From positions 1 through 7,210 of the forward strand of contig JALQWJ010000071.1 in NCBI GenBank assembly GCA_023258775.1: a DNA stretch of 7,210 nt, given 5' to 3'. Below, piece by piece: positions 1-6,449 of this stretch; the stretch's first letter is position 1, and each line of letters begins with the position of its first letter. The notes under the pieces are model-generated. The model was not told the origin of the DNA and did not search any database. It worked only from the letters and a program-made list of their open reading frames with translations. Source of the DNA: Burkholderiaceae bacterium (lineage in GTDB: Bacteria > Pseudomonadota > Gammaproteobacteria > Burkholderiales > Burkholderiaceae_E). The position numbers and the translations under genes were made by a program.

Positions 1-1
1 G

Positions 2-706
2 GAGCATATTGCCGACAGACAGGAGTCGGTCGAAGACGCCAAGCGTATCCAAACACTTTTGCGGGTTGCGCATTACATCTTAAGTGCGAGCACAGTGGCT
101 GTGACCGCTTTGCTCGTGCTTGGAGAGCTCGGTATTTCGCTTGCACCCATACTTGGCGCTGCCGGCGTTGTCGGCATTGCTGTGGGCTTTGGTGCCCAAA
201 CACTCGTAAAGGACTACGTGAGTGGTTTCCTGCTCTTGCTTGAAAACCAGATTCGTGTGGGCGATATGGTTGAAATTTCAGGGAAAGGTGGCGTTGTTGA
301 AGAGGTAACCCTTCGATTCATTCGTTTGCGCGACTTTGGTGGCAATGTGCATTTCATTCCAAATAACACCATCGGTGTTATTACCAATTCAAGTCTGGGA
401 TTTGCTTATGCGGTTTTGGATGTTGGAATTGCGTATGGATCAGATATTGAAGCTTCGATGCAGGTCATGCGCGAGGTTGATGAAACAATGCGCGACGATC
501 CGAATTTTTCAAGCAAAATCCTCAAGCCACTTGAAATTGCTGGCGTTGATCAATGGGCCGATTCCTCAATCATGATCAAGGCACGAATTCAGGTGAAACC
601 GCTGGAACAATGGCATGTGCGTCGCGAGTTCTTAAAGCGCCTAAAACTGGCCTTTGACGCACGAGGCCTAGAAATCCCTTTTCCTCATGTGAAACTAGTC
701 AAATGA
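2..706 (+). CDS. MscS-family mechanosensitive ion channel, C-terminal part (5' end outside window)
   Basis: The reading frame is open from base 2 to the TGA at 704-706, so 234 residues of a longer inner-membrane channel are visible. MscS-type channels open under membrane tension and release solutes during hypo-osmotic shock. A hydrophobic helix (about visible residues 25-46) is followed by the Gly/Ala-rich pore helix and its amphipathic continuation (about 49-86, containing GIAVGFGAQTLVKDYVSGF), then the beta domain that starts at RVGDMVEISG. The segment RLRDFGGNVHFIPNN is the usual MscS beta-domain sequence, and a cytoplasmic alpha/beta domain ends near EIPFPHVKL. The pore region resembles the larger YbiO-like members more than the small MscS, but the N-terminal part needed to decide is missing. 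Base 59 (TTG) is only an internal codon. The stop overlaps the start of the next gene (ATGA, 703-706), so the two are probably cotranscribed and translationally coupled. The family call is secure; the subfamily is not. Confidence 0.93.
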   Translation, partial: EHIADRQESVEDAKRIQTLLRVAHYILSASTVAVTALLVLGELGISLAPILGAAGVVGIAVGFGAQTLVKDYVSGFLLLLENQIRVGDMVEISGKGGVVEEVTLRFIRLRDFGGNVHFIPNNTIGVITNSSLGFAYAVLDVGIAYGSDIEASMQVMREVDETMRDDPNFSSKILKPLEIAGVDQWADSSIMIKARIQVKPLEQWHVRREFLKRLKLAFDARGLEIPFPHVKLVK

Positions 707-1215
707 ATCAAATGCTCCAATTTGCATCGGGTGCAGATGTATTAGCGTCGATTGGGAAAAAGCTTGGGCCTGGTGAATGGCTTTGTATGGATCAGGAACG
801 AATCAATGCCTTTGCCAAAGCAACAAGCGATTTCCAATGGATTCATGTTGATGCCGAAAAGGCTGCCAAGGGCCCTTTTGGTACAACAATCGCTCACGGC
901 TTTCTCTCTTTATCGCTGGTTGCGCCACTGCTTGGCGCATTGCTGCGCTTTGAACATCTCGCGATGAGTTTGAACTATGGCTGTGAAAAGGTTCGATTTC
1001 CTGCACCAGTTCCGGTGAATGCGAGGCTACGTGCTCAGGGCGAAGTGGTGAAGGTCGAGCGTATCGCTGAGGTTCCCGACACCGTGCAAGCGACGATCCG
1101 AGTGAGCATCGAGATCGAAGGCGGGACAAAGCCAGCTTGTGTTGCCGAATCAGTCAGTCGTTGGTACTTTGACCCAGCCCTGAACAACAGCGCTGGCATT
1201 GCAGGACCGGTCTAA
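703..1215 (+). CDS. MaoC-like (NodN-type) hotdog-fold dehydratase
   Basis: This 170-residue protein is a single-domain MaoC/NodN-type hotdog protein. Members are hydratases or dehydratases acting on acyl-CoA thioesters, such as (R)-specific enoyl-CoA hydratases. The diagnostic region is FAKATSDFQWIHVDAEKA (residues 37-54), with the catalytic-type Asp43 and His48 in the D-x4-H spacing of hydratase 2. It is followed by GPFGTTIAHGFLSLSL (57-72), typical of the NodN-like branch. The usual Gly before the catalytic Asp is Ser42 here. The C-terminal half contains the expected VRFPAPVPVNARLR strand segment. The true substrate cannot be read from the sequence. The ATG at 703 overlaps the channel gene's TGA by four bases, which supports this start even though no strong Shine-Dalgarno is visible; ATG at 712 is an alternative. 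No functional link to the channel is evident. Confidence 0.9.
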   Translation: MNQMLQFASGADVLASIGKKLGPGEWLCMDQERINAFAKATSDFQWIHVDAEKAAKGPFGTTIAHGFLSLSLVAPLLGALLRFEHLAMSLNYGCEKVRFPAPVPVNARLRAQGEVVKVERIAEVPDTVQATIRVSIEIEGGTKPACVAESVSRWYFDPALNNSAGIAGPV

Positions 1216-1320
1216 TCTGACGGATAATCATCGATTACTTTTAAACGGTCCGATGCCAGACCTTCGGCTGCCTGCGTCGATTTGCCTGCCAGACTAAACC
1301 ATTGATTTTTTAGGATCTTT
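1216..1320. other. Intergenic region upstream of the helicase gene
   Basis: These 105 bases separate the MaoC-like gene from the helicase gene and presumably hold the helicase promoter. I see no convincing -35/-10 pair and no hairpin followed by a T-run. The region does contain a small perfect inverted repeat (TAATC-ATC-GATTA, 1225-1237) and a spaced 8-base direct repeat TGCCAGAC (1254-1261 and 1287-1294). Both are short enough to be chance. Confidence 0.5.
1312..1315 (+). promoter_or_regulatory. Ribosome binding site that fixes the GTG start of the helicase
   Basis: AGGA lies five bases before the GTG at 1321. An in-frame TGA at 1303-1305 excludes any earlier start, so GTG 1321 is the first possible initiator in this frame. 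Confidence 0.75.
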
Positions 1321-2736
1321 GTGCAATTTTCTGATTTCGCTTTTGCAGAACCAATTAATCGTGCCATCGCCGAGATGGGCTACTCCCTGCCAACGCCCAT
1401 CCAGGCGCAGGCAATTCCAGTTGTGCTCCAAGGCGAAGATGTCATGGGTGCAGCCCAGACAGGAACCGGTAAGACAGCAGGGTTTGCACTGCCAATACTT
1501 CAGCGTTTAATGGTCCACGCTAATGCCAGTGTTTCGCCAGCCAGACATCCAGTGCGGGCTTTAATGCTGGCGCCGACCCGAGAACTTGCCGACCAGATTT
1601 ACGTCAACGTGCGTGACTATGCGAAATACACGCCGCTTCGGGTCGCAGTGGTCTTTGGCGGTGTTGATATCAAGCCTCAACTCGCGAGTCTGCGACAAGG
1701 CTGCGAGATTTTGATTGCTACACCGGGGCGCCTGCTTGATCACATCGAGCAAAAATCAGTCACACTTACCCAGGTGCAGGCCTTGGTGCTTGATGAGGCC
1801 GACCGGATGCTTGATATGGGTTTTTTACCCGACATTCATCGGATTATTCGCTTATTGCCGCTCGAACGGCAAAATCTGATGTTTTCAGCTACTTTCTCGC
1901 CAGAGATTCGAAAGCTTGCAGAAACTTTTTTGCGTAACCCGAAGCTCATCGAGGTTGCCCGTCGCAACGCCTTGGCAGACAATGTCGAGCAGACGGTATA
2001 CCGCGTTAGCTCGGACGATCAAAAGCGTTCTGCGGTATCGTATCTTTTAAAAGAACGTGGTCTCAGCCAGGTCATTGTCTTTACCAATACAAAAATAGGT
2101 GCGAGCCGGCTTGCCCGTGATTTGGCGCGGGAGGGTTTGAGCGCTGATGCGATTCATGGCGATAAATCGCAACAAGATCGTCTGATGACCCTTGAAGGTT
2201 TCAAGCAGGGTAGGGTATCGGTACTTGTTGCAACCGATGTGGCGGCGCGAGGTTTGGATATTGCCGAATTGCCTGCCGTGATTAATTTTGATCTGCCCTA
2301 TTCGCCCGAGGATTATGTTCACCGAATCGGCCGCACCGGGCGGGCCGGTGCATCTGGTGTTGCGCTGTCGCTCATGACCCAATCCGATGAGCGCTATCTC
2401 ACCGAGATTGAAAAGCTGACCAAGCGAAAGTTTGAGATCAAAGAGCTCGCGTTGCCGACGATTCACGACACACCAGTTTACGCTTCCAACACAGCCTCGC
2501 AGGCAATCCGTGTGCCACGACAGCGTCCGCAGTATGAGGCTTCGGCTCGAAAACTGCCGGGCTACTCGACCGATCCGTTTTTTTTCAGACCCTATGAACC
2601 AAGCGATATTGCTCCGCTCACATCCGCGCTTGGCGGGGCAACTGAAGCCGTTCATGAGCACATCGTCAAGCCCTCGATTTCAGCCTTACGAAAGCCAGCC
2701 AGACCGCTTGCCGCTTTGCTTGGTGGCAAACGCTAG
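1321..2736 (+). CDS. rhlE: DEAD-box ATP-dependent RNA helicase, RhlE type
   Basis: This complete 471-residue cytoplasmic helicase uses ATP to unwind or remodel RNA; RhlE proteins act in ribosome assembly and RNA turnover. All canonical motifs are present in order: the Q motif with F3 and GYSLPTPIQ (20-28), motif I AQTGTGKT (45-52), Ia PTRELA (85-90), GG (113-114), Ib TPGR (134-137), II DEAD (158-161), III SAT (189-191), IV VIVFTNT (251-257), V ATDVAARGLDI (304-314) and VI HRIGRTGR (334-341). No motif residue is missing, so it should be active. The C-terminal extension (about 380-471) lacks an obvious RNA-binding domain or RGG repeat. It carries DPFFFRPYEPS and ends in LLGGKR, tail features I associate from memory with proteobacterial RhlE proteins. 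The start codon is GTG. The TAG stop lies in a CTAG shared with the stop of the convergent cardiolipin synthase gene. DEAD-box membership is certain; RhlE rather than another paralogue is likely. Confidence 0.95.
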   Translation: MQFSDFAFAEPINRAIAEMGYSLPTPIQAQAIPVVLQGEDVMGAAQTGTGKTAGFALPILQRLMVHANASVSPARHPVRALMLAPTRELADQIYVNVRDYAKYTPLRVAVVFGGVDIKPQLASLRQGCEILIATPGRLLDHIEQKSVTLTQVQALVLDEADRMLDMGFLPDIHRIIRLLPLERQNLMFSATFSPEIRKLAETFLRNPKLIEVARRNALADNVEQTVYRVSSDDQKRSAVSYLLKERGLSQVIVFTNTKIGASRLARDLAREGLSADAIHGDKSQQDRLMTLEGFKQGRVSVLVATDVAARGLDIAELPAVINFDLPYSPEDYVHRIGRTGRAGASGVALSLMTQSDERYLTEIEKLTKRKFEIKELALPTIHDTPVYASNTASQAIRVPRQRPQYEASARKLPGYSTDPFFFRPYEPSDIAPLTSALGGATEAVHEHIVKPSISALRKPARPLAALLGGKR

Positions 2737-4187
2737 AGTACCGGCGCGAGTAGTTTTGCAGTTCGAACGGCAAGGTTAAACATTGCACCGCGTTGTGTGA
2801 GTAGGTTGTGAGAAATCGGTTTGCAATGCTGAAAATCTTCTTCAAGCATGCGGCTGATTTCTTGCGCAAAAGCCTTGTCATTAATCAATATAGAAATTTC
2901 GAAGTTCAGCCTGAACGATCGATTATCAAAGTTGACCGATCCAATACTGCTTAACGAATCGTCAATTAGTACGACTTTTTGGTGCAAGAAACCGCGCGTG
3001 TAGCGAAAAAACTTAACACCAACATCACCGAGCGGTTTCAAGTAAGCATACGAGGCGAGTTGAACCAGGCGGTGGTCGGGTCGTGAGGGCAGCATGATTC
3101 GCACATCAACCCCGCGAATTGCTGCCAATTGAAGTTGAGATACGAATTGTTCGTCAGGAACAAAATAAGGGCTCGCAATCCAAAGTCTATGCTGAGATTG
3201 CCTGATAAGTTCCATAAACAATAAGGTACAGGTCTCGATATTGGAGGCAGGGCTGGTCGGTGCGACCAGGACCGATTGATTGCTCTCCCAGGATATTGGC
3301 TCACAAATTAAGCGCTCCAAGGATTCGCCGCTTGCCCATAGCCAATCTTCGATGACGACGGTTTGAACTGCCAGCGCAGCAGGGCCTTTGACGCATACAT
3401 GCGTATCACGCCAATGTCCAAGCTCCGGATCCATGCCGACGTACTCCCTGCCAATGTTGAGACCACCAACCCATGCGCACTGACCGTCAACAACCACAAT
3501 CTTGCGATGATTTCTAAAATTTAAACTGAAGCGATTACCAGGGTGTCGGCTTCCGTCGAACGCAACGACCTTTGCACCGGCCTGCCTCAGCTCATCAAAC
3601 ATGCGGCCTGCATCGCCAGGCGTACCAATGCCGTCATACATGATGCAAACTTTGACGCCTCGCAGAGCCCTTTCAATCAGCGCCTGTTTAAAAGGCTCAC
3701 CGATTTCATCGTGGCGCATCAAATAAAAGGACGCAAGCACATGATCTTTCGCAAGCGCGATGCCTGCAAACATCGACTTAAACGTTTCCTCGCCATCGAT
3801 CAATAAGTCGAGTTGATTCGCGCTTGTGAAGGGTGAACCGGTAATCTCTTCGAGTGTCTTCAGATTGGCAGTAAGCTGAACATCTCTTAGCCTGGAATCA
3901 CTCAAAAGACTCCGCAATACTTTGCTGCCCAGTCTTTGCTCAAGTTGCTCGCGGATTCTCCGCTTGCGATAGCCATTCACATGACTACGTCCGAAAATCC
4001 AGTACGCTGGAACGGCAATCAGGGGGATACTGATAAGAACGATCACCCAGGCAATTGCGCCTTGAGAAGTTCTTGTTTCAAGAACGGCCTGGGTGGCTGA
4101 AACAAAACCAAAGACTTGTGCGGTCAGTAAAAAGCCAAGCCACCACGCGTTGGTGTCGGGGCCTAAACCGAGCAATACGTTGAGCAT
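2733..4187 (-). CDS. cls: Cardiolipin synthase, ClsA type (phospholipase D superfamily)
   Basis: This 484-residue inner-membrane enzyme joins two phosphatidylglycerol molecules to form cardiolipin and glycerol. The length, and the two N-terminal membrane segments (about residues 15-35 and 44-65) followed by a basic stretch (YRKRR, 73-77), match ClsA of about 486 residues. Both HKD catalytic motifs are intact: HRKIVVVD with His227, Lys229 and Asp234, then GGLN (241-244); and HQKVVLID with His402, Lys404 and Asp409, then GSVNFDNRS. PYFVPDEQ (340-347) is another family signature. The ATG at 4187 comes one base after the gluQ stop codon on the minus strand, so the two are almost certainly cotranscribed and probably coupled. 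The 3' end is convergent with the helicase gene, and the two TAG stops overlap. No terminator is visible beyond the stop. Confidence 0.95.
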   Translation of the reverse strand: MLNVLLGLGPDTNAWWLGFLLTAQVFGFVSATQAVLETRTSQGAIAWVIVLISIPLIAVPAYWIFGRSHVNGYRKRRIREQLEQRLGSKVLRSLLSDSRLRDVQLTANLKTLEEITGSPFTSANQLDLLIDGEETFKSMFAGIALAKDHVLASFYLMRHDEIGEPFKQALIERALRGVKVCIMYDGIGTPGDAGRMFDELRQAGAKVVAFDGSRHPGNRFSLNFRNHRKIVVVDGQCAWVGGLNIGREYVGMDPELGHWRDTHVCVKGPAALAVQTVVIEDWLWASGESLERLICEPISWESNQSVLVAPTSPASNIETCTLLFMELIRQSQHRLWIASPYFVPDEQFVSQLQLAAIRGVDVRIMLPSRPDHRLVQLASYAYLKPLGDVGVKFFRYTRGFLHQKVVLIDDSLSSIGSVNFDNRSFRLNFEISILINDKAFAQEISRMLEEDFQHCKPISHNLLTQRGAMFNLAVRTAKLLAPVL

Positions 4188-4188
4188 G

Positions 4189-5364
4189 CTAATTGCCCGC
4201 TTCGGATACTCGATCTGACGAGGACTTCGAGCCGATCCAGCGAGCAGCCCAGGCTACTGTCGCTTGCGACAAAAAGCCCTCCAGGCTATCGGCGCTTAAG
4301 GCTCCCAGTCCGAGATGTTGGGCTGCCTGCCTTAAGTTTTCGAGTGCATGCTGTGGAACAAGCGCTTTTGCACCTTGCTGCTTAGAAAGCTTTTGTCCCT
4401 GTGCGTCTCTTAAAACTGGAAGATGACAGTAGCGAATCTCGCGATAAGCCAGCAATTGCTGAAGTGCAATATGCCTGGCTGTTGACGATAGCAAGTCGTC
4501 TCCGCGAACAACATCGGTGACACCGTCTTTTTCATCATCGACGACGACAGCCAGGTGATAGCTGCTCTGACCGTTTGCACGAACCACCACGAAGTCACCA
4601 ATCGACTCAACAAGTCGACTTTTCTGGTGGCCGAATAACCGATCTGAAAACTCAAACGGACTGTCGGGTACGATGAGTCGCCAGGCACCATCGCCTTCAA
4701 TGCGCATCAAAGCCCGACAAGTGCCGGGGTAGGGTCGTTCAGCAGGCATGACGGGGCTGAACGCTTTAGCGTTCTGCCCCGATGCCTTGCTACCTGCCAG
4801 AGTCATTTCGCAGGCAGGAAGTTCGCGAATACGAAATCCTTGGTCACGACGAACTTGGATTCCAAGCCGATGAGCGTAGGACTCGCCCGTCGAACCTTCC
4901 CGGTCGCCGACATAATTTGCCAAACTTTCCTGATCACAGGCCTCGCCCGTTGACCTGCCCTCGTCTTCTAGATTTTTTTTCTTCAACACTTCTTCGATTT
5001 GTCGCCTGCTGCAGCGACATCGATAAACAACTCGGTCTCGGATTAGGTTCGATAACGCAGCCTCATACCTCGCCTCACGCCTTGATTGCCAGCCAACAGG
5101 CCCATCGTGATTGAGGCCGTGCGCGCGAAGACTTTCAATGATCGATAAGGCGTGGTCACGACGACAGCGATCTTTGTCAACATCCTCGATGCGCAGCAGC
5201 CAGCGACCGCCGTGCGCTCTTGCATCGAGCCAACTTGCAAGTGCGGTGCAAAGCGATCCTAAATGTAGGGGGCCCGTCGGTGAGGGTGCAAAACGACCGG
5301 TGTAAGAAGGCACGAACCGACTGATGTAACGATTATACCGACTAGCATATTGATCTCCGCTCAC
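4189..5364 (-). CDS. gluQ: Glutamyl-Q tRNA(Asp) synthetase (GluQRS) with a large insertion in the zinc-binding module
   Basis: GluQRS is a truncated paralogue of glutamyl-tRNA synthetase, without an anticodon-binding domain, that attaches glutamate to queuosine-34 of tRNA(Asp). Visible features are GRFAPSPTGPLHLGS (23-37, HIGH-type), LLRIEDVD (56-63), CRCSR with Cys116 and Cys118, YPGTC with Tyr212 and Cys216 (the four expected zinc ligands), YHLAVVVDD (269-277), VVRGDDLL (285-292) and the KMSKS-type KLSKQ (325-329). At 391 residues it is far longer than the usual 300 or so. The excess lies between the two zinc-ligand pairs, where about 93 residues replace a usual dozen or two. The GTG start at 5364 overlaps the regulator's stop (GTGA) and has GGGGGA eight bases upstream. 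A second GTG at 5313 (codon 18) would give a more typical N-terminus but has no comparable ribosome binding site. The insertion leaves the catalytic motifs and the reading frame intact, so I call it a functional gene. Confidence 0.92.
   Translation of the reverse strand: MSGDQYASRYNRYISRFVPSYTGRFAPSPTGPLHLGSLCTALASWLDARAHGGRWLLRIEDVDKDRCRRDHALSIIESLRAHGLNHDGPVGWQSRREARYEAALSNLIRDRVVYRCRCSRRQIEEVLKKKNLEDEGRSTGEACDQESLANYVGDREGSTGESYAHRLGIQVRRDQGFRIRELPACEMTLAGSKASGQNAKAFSPVMPAERPYPGTCRALMRIEGDGAWRLIVPDSPFEFSDRLFGHQKSRLVESIGDFVVVRANGQSSYHLAVVVDDEKDGVTDVVRGDDLLSSTARHIALQQLLAYREIRYCHLPVLRDAQGQKLSKQQGAKALVPQHALENLRQAAQHLGLGALSADSLEGFLSQATVAWAARWIGSKSSSDRVSEAGN
4738..4995 (-). other. Insertion inside the GluQRS zinc-binding module (about residues 124-209)
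   Basis: This in-frame segment separates CRCSR from YPGTCR. It begins with a charged stretch (IEEVLKKKN), carries two short related units (DEGRSTGEAC near 134-143 and DREGSTGESY near 154-163, both with an STGE core encoded by TCR-ACG-GGC-GAG), and then a part containing RLGIQVRRDQGFRIRELPACE. It adds two cysteines of its own, Cys143 and Cys185. I recognise no domain. Boundaries are approximate because a few residues between the ligand pairs are normal in the family. Confidence 0.65.
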
Positions 5365-6338
5365 GACGATTTTCCCCCGAGTAATTTACTGCGTACGCGT
5401 GGGGTCTGTAAGCGGCTAAGCCACCATGCCAAAGCTTTGCCCTGGCGGCGCGTTGACCATGCGTAGCGCATGGCGGTCGCTTGCCTCTGGGGCTTAACGT
5501 CCAGCGCAATCAGCGAGCCAGTGATTAAATCCTGTCTCACGTACGGTTCGGGCATCCAGCCAACGCCAAGTCCAGCGAGTATTGCGGCGCGTTTTTGCGC
5601 TGCACTTGCAAGCGTCAGGCGCGCCTGGTGACTCAGAATCCCCCAGTCGCGTCCTAATCGCTGTTGTGCGCTATCGGCGACGGCAATCGCTGTTAAGCGA
5701 TCGAGTTCCAGATGCTCAGCGTTGTTGCCATGATGGCTTACCGTCTTGGCCAGGGGATGTGTGGACGCCATGCAGAATATCCATGGTAGTTGCCCTAGCG
5801 ACCGAACCTCGAATTGTGATCCGTGAATCGAGGGTTGTGAGGTGTCGACAGGCATACCAATGGCAAGCGAAACACGACCTTCTGCAAGTGCCTCCCAACT
5901 TCCTTCGAGCACTTCATGCCTTACCCTTAATCGGGTGGGAATCTGCATTGATTCAAAATCTTTGATGAGTGCTAAACAATCCTCGAAGCGAAGACTGCCA
6001 TCGAGTGCAATCGAAAGCTCAGACTCCCAATCCTTTCCCAAGTCCTTGACCTGGGAAAGCATGCGCTCTGTGAGCTGAAAGATCTGTGTTGAATGTGCAA
6101 GTAATACCTTTGTTGCATCGGTGGGCTTCGCAATTCGCCCTCTTCGGTCAAAGAGCAAGACATCGAGCTCTTCTTCAAGTTTTCGGACGGAGTAACTAAG
6201 TGCGGAGGGCACCTTGCCCAATGCTCTCGCAGCCGATGCAAAGCTTCCGCGTCGCGCAATGGTCTCGAGAATTTGCAATTGCTCTAGGCTGATCGGCGGT
6301 GGATGAAGCATACCCGAGGCTTTAATGTTTCTAGACAT
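5361..6338 (-). CDS. LysR-family transcriptional regulator, YhaJ-like
   Basis: This 325-residue DNA-binding regulator has an N-terminal winged helix-turn-helix (about 17-76: RRGSFASAARALG, VPSALSYSVRKLEEELD, LLFDRRGR) and a C-terminal LysR substrate-binding domain (about 105-310). The recognition region and the later AILAGLGVGWMPEPYV closely resemble what I remember of E. coli YhaJ. That protein lies beside the pirin gene yhaK and has been linked to sensing aromatic or quinone-like breakdown products. Here too the gene is divergent from a pirin gene, so that gene is the likely target, with autoregulation through the shared intergenic region. The ATG at 6338 has no clear Shine-Dalgarno; ATG at 6311 (residue 10) also lies before the helix-turn-helix and could be the true start. 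The stop overlaps the gluQ start by four bases. The family is certain; the ligand is unknown. Confidence 0.93.
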   Translation of the reverse strand: MSRNIKASGMLHPPPISLEQLQILETIARRGSFASAARALGKVPSALSYSVRKLEEELDVLLFDRRGRIAKPTDATKVLLAHSTQIFQLTERMLSQVKDLGKDWESELSIALDGSLRFEDCLALIKDFESMQIPTRLRVRHEVLEGSWEALAEGRVSLAIGMPVDTSQPSIHGSQFEVRSLGQLPWIFCMASTHPLAKTVSHHGNNAEHLELDRLTAIAVADSAQQRLGRDWGILSHQARLTLASAAQKRAAILAGLGVGWMPEPYVRQDLITGSLIALDVKPQRQATAMRYAWSTRRQGKALAWWLSRLQTPRVRSKLLGGKSS

Positions 6339-6359
6339 TCGTCAAGCTTAACAAACTCA

Positions 6360-6372
6360 TCAAAAAATTTGA
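6360..6372. promoter_or_regulatory. Candidate LysR-type operator (T-N11-A inverted repeat)
   Basis: TCAAA-AAA-TTTGA is a perfect 5-base inverted repeat with a 3-base spacer and the T-N11-A geometry typical of LysR binding sites. It lies 21 bases before the regulator's ATG and 77 bases before the pirin ATG. This position suits activation of the pirin gene and repression of the regulator. Its A/T richness means chance occurrence is possible. Confidence 0.5.
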
Positions 6373-6436
6373 ATGCTGTCAGCAAATCAGCGCAGTGCCA
6401 AATCTCGTCCTAATGATCACACTTCGTGCTCAAAGC

Positions 6437-6443
6437 AAGGAGG
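6437..6443 (+). promoter_or_regulatory. Strong Shine-Dalgarno that fixes the pirin start
   Basis: AAGGAGG lies six bases before the ATG at 6450. It falls inside the coding sequence that an upstream in-frame GTG (6426) would produce, so it argues for ATG 6450 as the real start. Confidence 0.88.
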
Positions 6444-6449
6444 CTCACT

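Larger units (their letters stand above)
6339..6449. promoter_or_regulatory. Divergent promoter region between the LysR regulator and the pirin gene
   Basis: These 111 bases must contain the promoters for both transcription directions. The left half is A/T-rich and contains a perfect T-N11-A inverted repeat (listed separately). I found no -35/-10 pair good enough to mark on either strand. The last 13 bases hold the pirin ribosome binding site. Confidence 0.7.

Noticed and set aside
1205..1212. Palindrome GACCGGTC at the end of the MaoC-like gene
   Set aside because: It is mostly within the coding sequence, has no loop or T-run, and is short enough to be chance.
2047..2661. A 204-codon open frame on the minus strand opposite the helicase gene
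   Set aside because: It is wholly antisense to conserved helicase motifs, its translation resembles no family I know, and it has no convincing start context.
2715..2730. Hairpin TTTGC-ttggtg-GCAAA just before the convergent stop codons, as a possible bidirectional terminator
   Set aside because: The stem has only five base pairs, the loop is six bases, and no T-run follows on either strand.
4973..4980. T8 run on the plus strand as a terminator
   Set aside because: No GC-rich hairpin precedes it, and it lies inside the gluQ coding sequence as lysine and asparagine codons.
4782..5114. A 110-codon plus-strand open frame opposite the gluQ insertion
   Set aside because: I considered it because the insertion is unusual, but the sense frame continues intact into conserved GluQRS motifs on both sides and the antisense product looks like random sequence.
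6426..6449. Upstream GTG start giving a 243-residue pirin
   Set aside because: The extra eight codons contain the AAGGAGG Shine-Dalgarno for ATG 6450, and family members begin near the later start.
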